In this document: positions 51,713 through 59,812 of the stretch, one piece after another
Layout: each line of letters begins with the position of its first letter
Numbering within the stretch: position 1 is the stretch's first letter
NCBI GenBank assembly: GCA_965208275.1
Contig: OZ242331.1
Coordinates: forward strand, 4,836,001 to 4,900,000
Source of the DNA: Bin5 sp022827195
GTDB lineage: Bacteria; Chloroflexota; Anaerolineae; Caldilineales; Caldilineaceae
DNA length: 64,000 bases
Reading direction: 5' to 3'
Notes under the pieces: model-generated
Told to the model about the DNA's origin: nothing
Databases searched by the model: none
The model's input: the letters and a program-made list of their open reading frames with translations, nothing else
Translations under genes and position numbers: made by a program

Positions 51713-52987
51713 ATGCGTATACTGCTTTACACCGGAAAGGGCGGCGTCGGCAAGACGAGTGTCAGCGCGGCTTGCGCGCTGCGCTGCGCGGAGCTGGGCT
51801 ACCGGACGGTCGTACTCAGCACAGACTCTGCCCACAGTCTCGGAGACAGTTTCAACACGCGCATAGGCAGCGAGCTTGTCGAGCTGGCGCCCAATCTGTG
51901 GGGGCAGGAGATCGACCTGCTGCATCAGATGGACAAGTACTGGGGGCGCGTGCAGGAGTATCTGAACGTGCTGTTCTCCTGGCGAGGGATGGACTCTCTT
52001 GTGGCCGAAGAGACGTCGGTGCTGCCGGGTATGGAAGAGCTCGCCAGCTTGATGCACATCACGCATCTGGCCGACAGCGGCGCGTATGACGTCGTCATCA
52101 TCGATGCTGCGCCGACCGGGTCCACGCTCCAACTCCTCAGTTTTCCCGAAATCGCCCGCTGGTTTATCGAGAAGATCATGCCCTTCGAGCGCAGGACATT
52201 ACAGATCGCGCGACCTTTCGTTGCCCGCATGAGCGATATACCGCTGCCCGACGACAGTATGTTCGAGAGCGTAGAAGAGCTCGTCGACGTGCTCGAACGT
52301 ACAAGTCTTCTTCTGAGCGATAGCAGCACAAGCAGTATGCGGCTCGTGATCAACCCGGAAAGGATGGTCATCAAAGAGGCGCAGCGTGCCTACGCCTATC
52401 TCAACCTCTACGGCTACGCAGTCGACTCGGTCGTCTGCAACCGGGTCTTTCCACGGCAGTTGCAGGAGGCCTACTTCAGCGGCTGGGTCGAGGCGCAGCA
52501 GCGCAATCTTGCTTTCGTTGAAGAGGCGTTCCATCCATTGCCGATTCTCCAGGTCCCGTTCTTTGCCGAGGAGGTGCTGGGCCGGGAAATGCTCCGTCAG
52601 ATGGCGGCCACGGTCTTTGGCGAGGACCCGGTGCGCGGCGGGGAGGGAGACCCGACCCAACTCTATTACAAAGGTGAGCCGCAGAGCGTCTTCGTTCGCG
52701 ACGGCCACTACGTGCTCAGCATCGCGCTGCCGCTGGTGGAGAAGGAGGAGGTGAACCTGCACCGCAGCGTCGCCGACGAGCTGATCGTACGCATCGGCAA
52801 CTGGAAGCGCAACATTGCGCTGCCGACCGGGCTGGCCCGACTCAAGATCGATAGCGCCAAGTACGAAGGCGACCGGCTGAATATCCTGTTCCGCAAGGAG
52901 GAGGGCGACCCGGGCGATTCGGTCGACTCGTTTCAGCGCGGCCCCTGGGCGCAACTGAAGTCACGTCTCCAGGGCGAAATCGTTTAG
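51713..52987 (+). CDS. ArsA/GET3-family ATPase
   Basis: This 424-residue ATPase has the deviant P-loop YTGKGGVGKTS (6-16), switch I VVLSTDSAHSLGD and switch II VIIDAAPTGSTLQLL. The last 80 or so residues (LSIALPLVEKEEVNLHR... onward) form a beta-rich HSP20-like domain seen in many bacterial ArsA homologues. There is one ATPase unit, unlike the duplicated plasmid ArsA. No arsB or arsR is adjacent, so arsenite pumping is not supported. A GET3-like chaperone role is a plausible alternative. Confidence 0.88.
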   Translation: MRILLYTGKGGVGKTSVSAACALRCAELGYRTVVLSTDSAHSLGDSFNTRIGSELVELAPNLWGQEIDLLHQMDKYWGRVQEYLNVLFSWRGMDSLVAEETSVLPGMEELASLMHITHLADSGAYDVVIIDAAPTGSTLQLLSFPEIARWFIEKIMPFERRTLQIARPFVARMSDIPLPDDSMFESVEELVDVLERTSLLLSDSSTSSMRLVINPERMVIKEAQRAYAYLNLYGYAVDSVVCNRVFPRQLQEAYFSGWVEAQQRNLAFVEEAFHPLPILQVPFFAEEVLGREMLRQMAATVFGEDPVRGGEGDPTQLYYKGEPQSVFVRDGHYVLSIALPLVEKEEVNLHRSVADELIVRIGNWKRNIALPTGLARLKIDSAKYEGDRLNILFRKEEGDPGDSVDSFQRGPWAQLKSRLQGEIV

Positions 52988-53013
52988 GCCGGTTGCGGGT
53001 CGTCGAATGTTTG

Positions 53014-54435
53014 CTACTCCTGCAACTGTGTCAGCGCGGCGCGGGCCGCGTTGTACCCGCACATGCCGTGAACGCCTGCGCCGGGCGGCGTGGAGGATGA
53101 GCAGAGATAGAGGCCGCGTACAGGGGTGCTGTAGGGTGGAAAGCGCAGCATCGGTCGGGTCCACAGTTGGCGAAAATCATTGGCGCCGCTGCTGATGTTT
53201 CCGCCGACGTAGTTGGGGTTGTAGCGCTCGAGGTCGGCGCTGTTGAGGGCGGCGCGCGCCTGAACTGTGTCCTGAAAGCCGGGCGCGAAGCGTTCGATCT
53301 GCGCTTCGATGGCGGGCGCCATATCGACCGTCGAACCGTGCGGCGTGTGGCAGTAGGCCCAGAGAGTGTGCTTGCCCGCGGGCGCGCGGGTGGTGTCAAA
53401 CCGGCTGTGCTGCGCGACCAGCACATAGGGACGCTCGGGTATGCGGCCGCCGCAGGCCGCCTCTTCGGATGCAGCGATCTCCGCCAGCGTTCCGCCCAGG
53501 TGAACTGTGCCGGCGTCTCGACAGATCTCTGCGCGCCAGGGTACCGGCTCACTGAGGGCATAGTCCACTTTGAATACACCCGGGCCGTACCGAAACCTCT
53601 CCAGCCTGCGCAGGTAGGCGGGTGGCAACCGCGTCCCGGCCAGCCGCACGACCTCCCTTGGCGCCACGTCCAGCAGGACCGTCCGGCTGGACGGCAGCTC
53701 GTCCAGCGACCGCACCGGCCAACCGGCCACAATATCCCCGCCCAATGCCCGCAGATAGGCGCCCATCGCGTCGGCAATGGCCTGAGAGCCGCCGCGTGGA
53801 AACGGCCAGCCGACCGCGTGCCCCAGGATCCCAAGCACCAGCCCGAACGATGAGGTGAAAGGTTGGCGAAAGTCCAGCAGCGAGTGGGCAACAAGCCCGG
53901 CGAACAGCGCCCGCGCCCGTTCTTCGCCGAACAGGAGAGGGGAGAGCAGCTGGGCCGGCCAGACGCCGGCCAGGCCGAATCGGACCAGCGCGCCGAGATG
54001 GACCGTCAGAGGATGCGGACCCAGCAGGACTGGCGCCAGTTTCGGCCAGTCTGCCGCCAGCGGGCCGAAGAGCCGGACCCAGTTCCGGCCGTCTATGCCG
54101 ATAGATGAGGCGGTCTGCTCCAGTGAACGATAGAGGCCGACCGCGGTCCCGTCGTCGAGCGGGTGCGCGACCGGGATGTCGGGTTGCACCCACTCGACGC
54201 CGAAACGCTCGAGGGGCAGTGTGCTCAGAAAGGGGGAGCCGGGCGCCAGGGGGTGGATCGCGGCGCAGACGTCGTGGCGGAAACCGGGCAGGGTCAACTC
54301 GGCTGTGCGCGTTCCGCCCCCGAGCGAGTCCCTGGCTTCGATCAGGAGCACGGAGCGGCCGGCGCGTGCGAACGTTATGGCGGCGGCGAGCCCGTTGGGG
54401 CCGGAGCCGACGACGATCGCGTCATAGCTGGGCAT
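53014..54435 (-). CDS. FAD-dependent oxidoreductase (phytoene desaturase-like)
   Basis: This is a 473-residue flavoprotein. The dinucleotide site is AIVVGSGPNGLAAAITFARAG (from residue 6), followed by VLLIEARDSLGGGTRT. A C-terminal motif PVRGLYLCSSSTPPGAGVHG holds FAD and matches CrtI-like amine oxidases. It shares motifs with the mammalian PYROXD2-like group, so carotenoid desaturation is not certain. The ATG at 54435 overlaps the small DUF6958-like gene upstream by 14 nt. It ends a run with SDR, MFS and Rieske genes. Confidence 0.85.
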   Translation of the reverse strand: MPSYDAIVVGSGPNGLAAAITFARAGRSVLLIEARDSLGGGTRTAELTLPGFRHDVCAAIHPLAPGSPFLSTLPLERFGVEWVQPDIPVAHPLDDGTAVGLYRSLEQTASSIGIDGRNWVRLFGPLAADWPKLAPVLLGPHPLTVHLGALVRFGLAGVWPAQLLSPLLFGEERARALFAGLVAHSLLDFRQPFTSSFGLVLGILGHAVGWPFPRGGSQAIADAMGAYLRALGGDIVAGWPVRSLDELPSSRTVLLDVAPREVVRLAGTRLPPAYLRRLERFRYGPGVFKVDYALSEPVPWRAEICRDAGTVHLGGTLAEIAASEEAACGGRIPERPYVLVAQHSRFDTTRAPAGKHTLWAYCHTPHGSTVDMAPAIEAQIERFAPGFQDTVQARAALNSADLERYNPNYVGGNISSGANDFRQLWTRPMLRFPPYSTPVRGLYLCSSSTPPGAGVHGMCGYNAARAALTQLQE

Positions 54436-54718
54436 CCGCGTCCGCCAGCCGCAGCCGCTGCGGGCTGCGGTCATCGACGCGCTCCACCACGCCGCGCGCC
54501 TCCAGGTCGAGCTTGACCGATACCACGTACCAGGAGACGGAGCCATCGAATGTGCCGCCGATCCGTTCCCTGACCAGGTCTGTCAGCCGGTTGAACGAAG
54601 TCTCCGGCTCCTCCCGCAGGACCTGCTCGATCGCCTGCCGTACGACGTCATACTTGCTCCTGTCGATATTGACGCCCTGCTTTCCCTGCGGGTGCAGGGT
54701 CATGATCTTCTGGCTCAC
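54422..54718 (-). CDS. Small DUF6958-like protein
   Basis: This 98-residue protein begins MTLHPQGKQGVNIDRSKYDVVRQAI within its first 30 residues, a pattern I associate with DUF6958. The rest looks like a winged helix (SFNRLTDLVRERIGG, then VKLDLEARGVVERV), so DNA or protein binding is possible. Its end overlaps the FAD oxidoreductase start, and the Rieske fusion gene lies 22 nt upstream, so it belongs to that operon. It could be a regulator, but no data support this. Confidence 0.7.
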   Translation of the reverse strand: MSQKIMTLHPQGKQGVNIDRSKYDVVRQAIEQVLREEPETSFNRLTDLVRERIGGTFDGSVSWYVVSVKLDLEARGVVERVDDRSPQRLRLADADAQL

Positions 54719-54740
54719 TCATCTCTCCTTGCTCTGAGGC

Positions 54741-56522
54741 TTATTCGCCTTCGAACAGTTTCTCGTTGCGGTGGAGGCGGCGGGCGATGCCGAAGGTCTG
54801 GCCCTGGGCGCGCATCGTGGGTGCGTGGGCGGCGAGATAGCGGGACGCGGCCACCAGCACATGCACAGCCTGCTCCTGGGAGCCCGGCTCGGCAGCGAGC
54901 AGGTCATGCTGACGGAAGGCCGCTTCGATGCACTGGATCGTGTGGAAATTGCGGTCTTCGCGCAGGAGAAGCGCCCCCAGTTCGGCACGCAGCTTCGCCG
55001 CCGCGCCGCCTTCGAAGAGGTAATCACCGACCGCGCCGCCGGCCTCGTTCACCTGCTGCTGCTGGTCCAGCATCTCTGCCAACGGCGGGAGCTGGGGGGA
55101 CGCCCCGTTACCGTTGGATGGGGCGGGGAGCCGGGCCGCGGGGATATTGAGGAAGCGGTCGAGATAGATGCTCATCGCCGCGTCAAAGACCCCCCGCAAC
55201 AGGAGCAGATAGTCATCCGGCGGCGCGTACCCTTCCAGGCGGCGCAGACCCTGATGGACGGCGCTGGCGAAGGTGAAGGTGTGCAGCGCCGTGTCCCAGT
55301 CGCCGAACTCGTTGCTGGTGTGGAAACGGGCGATGCGCAAAGCCGCGGCGTAGGCGACAACGGCGGCAAGCTCGACTTCGCCGGCGCCGCCCCGCAGAGC
55401 ATCGAGCAGCGCGGCGGCGATGGCATGCGGATCATCGTCCAGCAGGACTGGCACGAGGTCGTCGCGACCGGCCCAACGGCCGCGCAGCGTCCGACCGGCA
55501 GCGAGGGCGGATGGAATCTGGGCGCGCGCGTCGCCCAGCAGATCGATCAGGTCGATGGGATTCCGCCAGGCGTTGGACTCCTCCATGCGTTGGGCCGAGG
55601 CATAACCGGGGACGAGGCTGGTCAGTACCCTTTCGGCCTCTTCCCAGCCGACGATATCGAGCGCCTCGAAGGCCTTGTTGGTAAAGTCGAGCGGATGGCC
55701 GACGTCGATGTAACGGAAATCCGTCGCCGCGCTGAAAAGGATGTCGGCCATCTGCTGCGGACCCGCGCCGGCGCGCAGTGCTGTGATGATGCAACGTTCT
55801 GCGCCTTGCGCGTCGCGCACCAGAATGAAGCGGCGGAACCACTGCTTGAGGGTTACCAGGTCCGGACTGCCGTCGGGCAGCGGCGTAACGGGGAAGCGGG
55901 GCGAGCTGCCGGCCGAATCGGCCGCGACTGCTGCGAGACCGTGCGCCAGCGCCTTGGCCCGGTCCTCGCGGCCGAGGCTGGGCAGAAGATTCTGGAAGCA
56001 GGTGAGCATGGTCAATCCCTGCCCCCAGCCTTCCATGCGGTAGCGCGTCCCAAACCCAAGACCGGCGGCAAAGGGCGACATGGTGTCGCCGGCTTCGTCC
56101 ACCAGGGTGATGGCGGCCTTGGCCACGACCAGCGAGAGGTTGCGCTCCAGGCCGACGTCCAGCCGCAGGCGCTGGTGTTCCACCGGATCGCGGCGCGGCG
56201 CGACATCAACAAAGACATCGCCGTTGCGCACCTCCACCGGGAAGCTGGGCGTGTCGTCCGCCCACAGGTCGAACGCGCCTCCTGTGCAAAGATCAAAGCG
56301 GGCGTGGTGCCAATGGCAGGTGAGGATGCCATCCTGGACGCTGCCGCGATCGAGGGGAAAGCCCATGTGGGGGCAGCGATTGTCCAGCGCGTAGATTTCG
56401 CCTTCGTGATGGACGAGGACGATGACGTGGCCGTTTACGTGAACGGTGTGCAGGCCGTCCTGCGTGACCTCCGCGACAGATGCGATGCGTTGATAGTTGT
56501 CAGCGGCGACTGAGGTGCTCAT
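54741..56522 (-). CDS. Rieske 2Fe-2S protein fused to a large uncharacterised domain
   Basis: This is a 593-residue protein. Residues 1-110 are a Rieske domain with C50-P-H52 and C69-H-W-H72, the four 2Fe-2S ligands, in a ferredoxin-like context (no membrane helix). About 480 residues follow that I do not recognise: helical, with DFTNKAFEALDIVGWEEAERVL and RIARFHTSNEFGDWDTALHTF. It lacks the facial-triad motif of ring-hydroxylating dioxygenases, so it is not a typical alpha subunit. Neighbouring SDR, MFS and FAD genes suggest oxidation of an imported small molecule. Confidence 0.85.
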   Translation of the reverse strand: MSTSVAADNYQRIASVAEVTQDGLHTVHVNGHVIVLVHHEGEIYALDNRCPHMGFPLDRGSVQDGILTCHWHHARFDLCTGGAFDLWADDTPSFPVEVRNGDVFVDVAPRRDPVEHQRLRLDVGLERNLSLVVAKAAITLVDEAGDTMSPFAAGLGFGTRYRMEGWGQGLTMLTCFQNLLPSLGREDRAKALAHGLAAVAADSAGSSPRFPVTPLPDGSPDLVTLKQWFRRFILVRDAQGAERCIITALRAGAGPQQMADILFSAATDFRYIDVGHPLDFTNKAFEALDIVGWEEAERVLTSLVPGYASAQRMEESNAWRNPIDLIDLLGDARAQIPSALAAGRTLRGRWAGRDDLVPVLLDDDPHAIAAALLDALRGGAGEVELAAVVAYAAALRIARFHTSNEFGDWDTALHTFTFASAVHQGLRRLEGYAPPDDYLLLLRGVFDAAMSIYLDRFLNIPAARLPAPSNGNGASPQLPPLAEMLDQQQQVNEAGGAVGDYLFEGGAAAKLRAELGALLLREDRNFHTIQCIEAAFRQHDLLAAEPGSQEQAVHVLVAASRYLAAHAPTMRAQGQTFGIARRLHRNEKLFEGE

Positions 56523-56623
56523 TTTGGGCCTCCTGCATTAGATTCTGCTTCCATGGTCTGTACTGTACGTTGTATCTTCCTTGCGACCGGTCCGGCACAG
56601 TACGGACGGCCGCGGAAGGGGCG

Positions 56624-57868
56624 CTATGTTTGCGATTCACGCGCCTCGCGCACGGCGGTGAGCGCGATCCAGCCGGCGAGAGCCATGGCCGACCAGAAGA
56701 GAAAGGGCACGCCAGGGCCGAAGGACTCAAGGCTGTTGCCAATCGGCGGCGCGACGACGGAGCCGATACGCGAGATGGCCATAATCATACCGGTGGCCGT
56801 GCCGGCAAGCGCCGGACCGACGCCGCGCAGCTCGATGATCAGCGTCATCAGTGTGGCCATGTAGCCATCGCGCATGATGCCCGCGAAAATAACCGCCAGC
56901 CAGACGGCGATCCCCTGCGCGACAGACAGGACGCCGAAGCCGACCGTGAACATCAGCGCGGCCACGAGCAGAAGTGGACGGCGCACGCCCATTCGGTCGG
57001 AGAGCATCGAGAGCGGAAGGGTGAAGAGTAAGCTGGCCAGGTGGAAACTGGCAAGCGCACTGTCGGCCGCGTCCGGGCTCCAGGCCTGGTCGCGCAGATA
57101 GAGGGGCAGGTAGCCGAGCGCGCCCTGAATCGCGCCGCCGATGCCGAACATCGCCACCGCCAGCAGCCAGACGTTGCGTAGGCGGGCGACGCGCACCAGA
57201 GATTCGCGCAGCGAAGGTCGGTCCGCCGACGCGGAGGTAGGGCCAGCGGCCGGTTCGGGTCTGGAGAGCGCCCAGAGTATGCCGACGACCACGGCCAGCA
57301 CCCCGTAGAAGAGCAGAACATTGCGCCATCCCCCCAGCAACGGCGACAGGTAGGTTGCACTGATCCAGGAACCGAGCAGAAAGCCGAGCGCCATGCCGGC
57401 CGAGACCACGCCATTCGCCATGCCCAGGCGCGGCCCGGCGAACCAGATGCCGCACGTCTTGTGGACGTTCATCGGCGCGGCCATCGGGAAGAGGCCCGCG
57501 ATCAGAACGGTCGTCGTCAGGCTGGCAAAATCGCCGGCAAAGGCCCGCACCGCGCCGGTGATCCCTGTCAGCAGGCAGGCGATGACGAGCATGCGCCGCG
57601 CGCCGATGCGGTCGCCGATTACGCCGCCGGTCAGACTCATCGCAACGCCCAAGAGCGAGGATGCGCCCCAGACATAGCCGATCTGGACCAGGTCGAGGGA
57701 GAGGTCGCGGCCGATCTCTTCGAACAGCACGGGCAGCGCCATCATCGGCATACCCACGACCAGCGTGTGCGTCAACGCGGCCAGGATGAGGACGTACCAG
57801 CGGTAGGCGCCTTGGGAGGGGCTCAGGGCAACAGTCGACGGGTCCGGGGAACGGAGCGGCTCAGACAC
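56624..57868 (-). CDS. MFS transporter
   Basis: This 414-residue protein of twelve helices has the MFS loop motif GGVIGDRIGARRMLV between helices 2 and 3 and LSDRMGVRRPLLL between helices 8 and 9. It resembles CynX/NimT-like or oxalate/formate-type porters. The start codon overlaps the end of the SDR gene by 8 nt, so the two are translated together. Uptake or export of the compound handled by the SDR, Rieske and FAD enzymes is likely. Confidence 0.9.
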   Translation of the reverse strand: MSEPLRSPDPSTVALSPSQGAYRWYVLILAALTHTLVVGMPMMALPVLFEEIGRDLSLDLVQIGYVWGASSLLGVAMSLTGGVIGDRIGARRMLVIACLLTGITGAVRAFAGDFASLTTTVLIAGLFPMAAPMNVHKTCGIWFAGPRLGMANGVVSAGMALGFLLGSWISATYLSPLLGGWRNVLLFYGVLAVVVGILWALSRPEPAAGPTSASADRPSLRESLVRVARLRNVWLLAVAMFGIGGAIQGALGYLPLYLRDQAWSPDAADSALASFHLASLLFTLPLSMLSDRMGVRRPLLLVAALMFTVGFGVLSVAQGIAVWLAVIFAGIMRDGYMATLMTLIIELRGVGPALAGTATGMIMAISRIGSVVAPPIGNSLESFGPGVPFLFWSAMALAGWIALTAVREARESQT

Positions 57869-58658
57869 TGGCCGTCGCTCCGCCGTCCATAAGAAGCTCG
57901 GCGCCGGTTACGCTGGCCGCCCTGTCCGAAACCAGGAAGAGGGCCATGTCGGCGATCTCATCGGCTTCCGCCATGCGCCCCAGCGGGACCGAAGCGATGC
58001 GGCGCGCGGTCGCCTCCTCCACGGAGATGCCGTGCGCGTCGGCTTCCTGGCGGGCGAGCTGGCGGGCGCGCTCCGTATTCACCGGTCCCGGCGAGATGGC
58101 GTTGATGCGGACGCGATGGGGCGCCAGGTCCTGGGAGATTCCCTTGGTGAAGTTGATGATGGCGGCGTTGGCCGTGCCGCCCGCCAGGAAAGTCGGCGTC
58201 GGATTGTGGGCCGCGGCGCCGACGATGTTGACGATGCGCCCGTCGCGCCTGGCCTTCATCTGCGGCGCGACCGCCCGCACCATGCGCATATAGCCGAGCA
58301 GCTTCAGGTCCCAGGCGCCGTGGTAAGCATCGTCGCTAAGGCTGTAGAAGTCGCCGCTCGGCGCGGAGCCGGCGTTGTTGATCAGAATGTCCACCCGCCC
58401 CCAGGTGTCGAGAGCGCGGGCAACGACCCGTTCAACGCCGTCCGCGGTGCTCACGTCGGCGCTTTCGGCCAGCGCTTCGGCCTTGCTCTCGGGCGCGTGA
58501 TCACTGATCGCGGTCAATGCCTGCGCCAGCCGCTCCCGGTCGCGCGCCGCGATCAGCACGCTGACCCCTTCGGCGTAGAGCGCCTGCGCGCAGGCAAGGC
58601 CGATGCCGGCGCTGCCTCCGGTGATGATTGCCGTTTTGCCGGAAAGGTTGAGTTGCAC
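57861..58658 (-). CDS. Short-chain dehydrogenase/reductase with atypical active site
   Basis: This 265-residue Rossmann protein starts at GTG 58658 behind AAGGAG. The cofactor site is AIITGGSAGIGLACA and INNAGSAPSG is present. Where the classical family has S, Y and K, this protein reads NIVGAAAH, then LAGGTANAAIINFTK. The tyrosine and lysine positions are thus G and N when aligned on AAIINFTK. It may be a non-classical SDR with other catalytic residues or a non-enzymatic member. C-terminal VTGAELLMDGGATAS is canonical. It is coupled to the MFS gene. Confidence 0.87.
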   Translation of the reverse strand: MQLNLSGKTAIITGGSAGIGLACAQALYAEGVSVLIAARDRERLAQALTAISDHAPESKAEALAESADVSTADGVERVVARALDTWGRVDILINNAGSAPSGDFYSLSDDAYHGAWDLKLLGYMRMVRAVAPQMKARRDGRIVNIVGAAAHNPTPTFLAGGTANAAIINFTKGISQDLAPHRVRINAISPGPVNTERARQLARQEADAHGISVEEATARRIASVPLGRMAEADEIADMALFLVSDRAASVTGAELLMDGGATASV

Positions 58659-58744
58659 GTTGCTTAGCTCCTTCGCGCGTTGCCATCCTGCCCGGCCTGA
58701 TTTCACCGCTGCGGCTGCCTCAGCGGCCTGCGCGGCGGTTGTCC

Positions 58745-59749
58745 TCAGCCGGTCTCTCCGTTTACGCCTTCATAGATTTCGCAGCCTGGAAAGGTGAGCG
58801 AGAACCCGTACCAGCGGGCGAACAAATGCAACGGCTGCGCGACCGGCAGCTCGGCTCCGTAGGCGTCGTAGAGCCTGCCGTTGCGGATCGACCCGCCGCT
58901 GCCCAGGCGCAGTTCGTCGCCGTCCCACTCGGCCTGTTGGACGTCGACGATTACCGGTGCCGGCGTGCCGGAAACGGGGTCGAGATAGACCAGCATCGTG
59001 CTGCCGGCGAAACGGTCGATGATCAGGCCGCCGTTCGCTTTGAGCAGGTCGAGCGGGTAGTAGCGGCTGATGTTGTCCGTCCACACGCCCAGCCCCAAAT
59101 CCAGGCGCGGCCGCCGCGGGTCTTCTGCGCCCATCGAGCCGGCGAACCCGGGCGGCATGAAGCGCCCCCTGCCCAACTTCTGCAGAAGCTTTGTCACGCC
59201 TCCAATCAGTCCGAACGGCAGGGGCAGCCGCGAACGGGCGATGCGGGCATCCGGGTACTGCGCCAGCGCCTGGTCCGCCCGCATATGGCGCAGGGGGGCC
59301 AGCTCCAGTTGCCGTCCCTTCAGCGGGCCGTGCAGGCACTCGCCGGTGATGTGGTCCCAATAGGAACCGCTCTGGCGGTCCCCCATCAGCGACATGCCGT
59401 TGTAGAGGCCGCGGGTCGCAAACGTGTGGATTTTACCGTCGATAGTTGGCGTCAGACTGACGCCGCTGTTGCAGGGCGCTCAGAAGGTGGCGAGAAACGG
59501 GACGCCATTTAACTCGCCTTGCGCCACATGGTGGAAGACCATCTGGTCTGTCAGCAGGGCCAGGGCCGCGCCGTCGCGCTCGAGCAGGAGTAGCGGCGTC
59601 TCGGGGCGGACCTGCTTGCGGGCCACTGCTCCGGCCAGCGCCTCGGTCCGCTGTACTGCTATGGGACGGAACATATCCCGTTTGCTCAGGATCGCCCGTT
59701 TTGCGTCAAAGGTCGTCGCTGCAGTCAGTTCGTCTGTGATCTCTCCCAT
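58745..59749 (-). CDS. DUF3179 protein, candidate selenoprotein with in-frame UGA (U90-x-x-C93)
   Basis: The family has a redox-type CxxC motif near residue 90. Here the frame from ATG 59749 (AGGGG upstream) reads GVPFLATF, then TGA at 59482-59480, then APCNSGVSLTPT and on, without a frameshift, to a stop at 58745. If the TGA encodes selenocysteine the product is 334 residues with U90-A-P-C93, the usual length for the family. Downstream blocks such as SLMGDRQSGSYWDHITGE are strongly conserved in DUF3179. A SECIS-like hairpin follows at 59448-59464. The alternative is a pseudogene with one nonsense change, or a sequencing error. Selenium genes are not in the window. Confidence 0.7.
59448..59464 (-). 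promoter_or_regulatory. Candidate bacterial SECIS hairpin of the DUF3179 gene
   Basis: On the minus strand GGCGUCA and UGACGCC form a perfect 7-bp stem with the loop GUC, starting 15 nt after the in-frame UGA. The loop is 22 nt from the UGA and begins with G. Bacterial SECIS elements, as I know the model, need a G in the first two loop positions and about 16-37 nt spacing. This fits, but SelB binding is untested. Confidence 0.6.
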
Positions 59750-59812
59750 CGTTAGCCCCTTTGCTAGCGGAAGTCCACAATCAGATTGTAACGCGCCGGC
59801 GTGCTGACGCGT

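Noticed and set aside
51713..52987. Arsenite efflux pump ATPase
   Set aside because: Single ATPase unit and no arsB, arsR or arsD nearby.
58745..59749. Two separate genes (58745-59395 and 59480-59749) instead of one DUF3179 gene
   Set aside because: Both pieces are in the same frame and join as one normal-length DUF3179 protein; the downstream piece has no good start codon or ribosome site right after the TGA.
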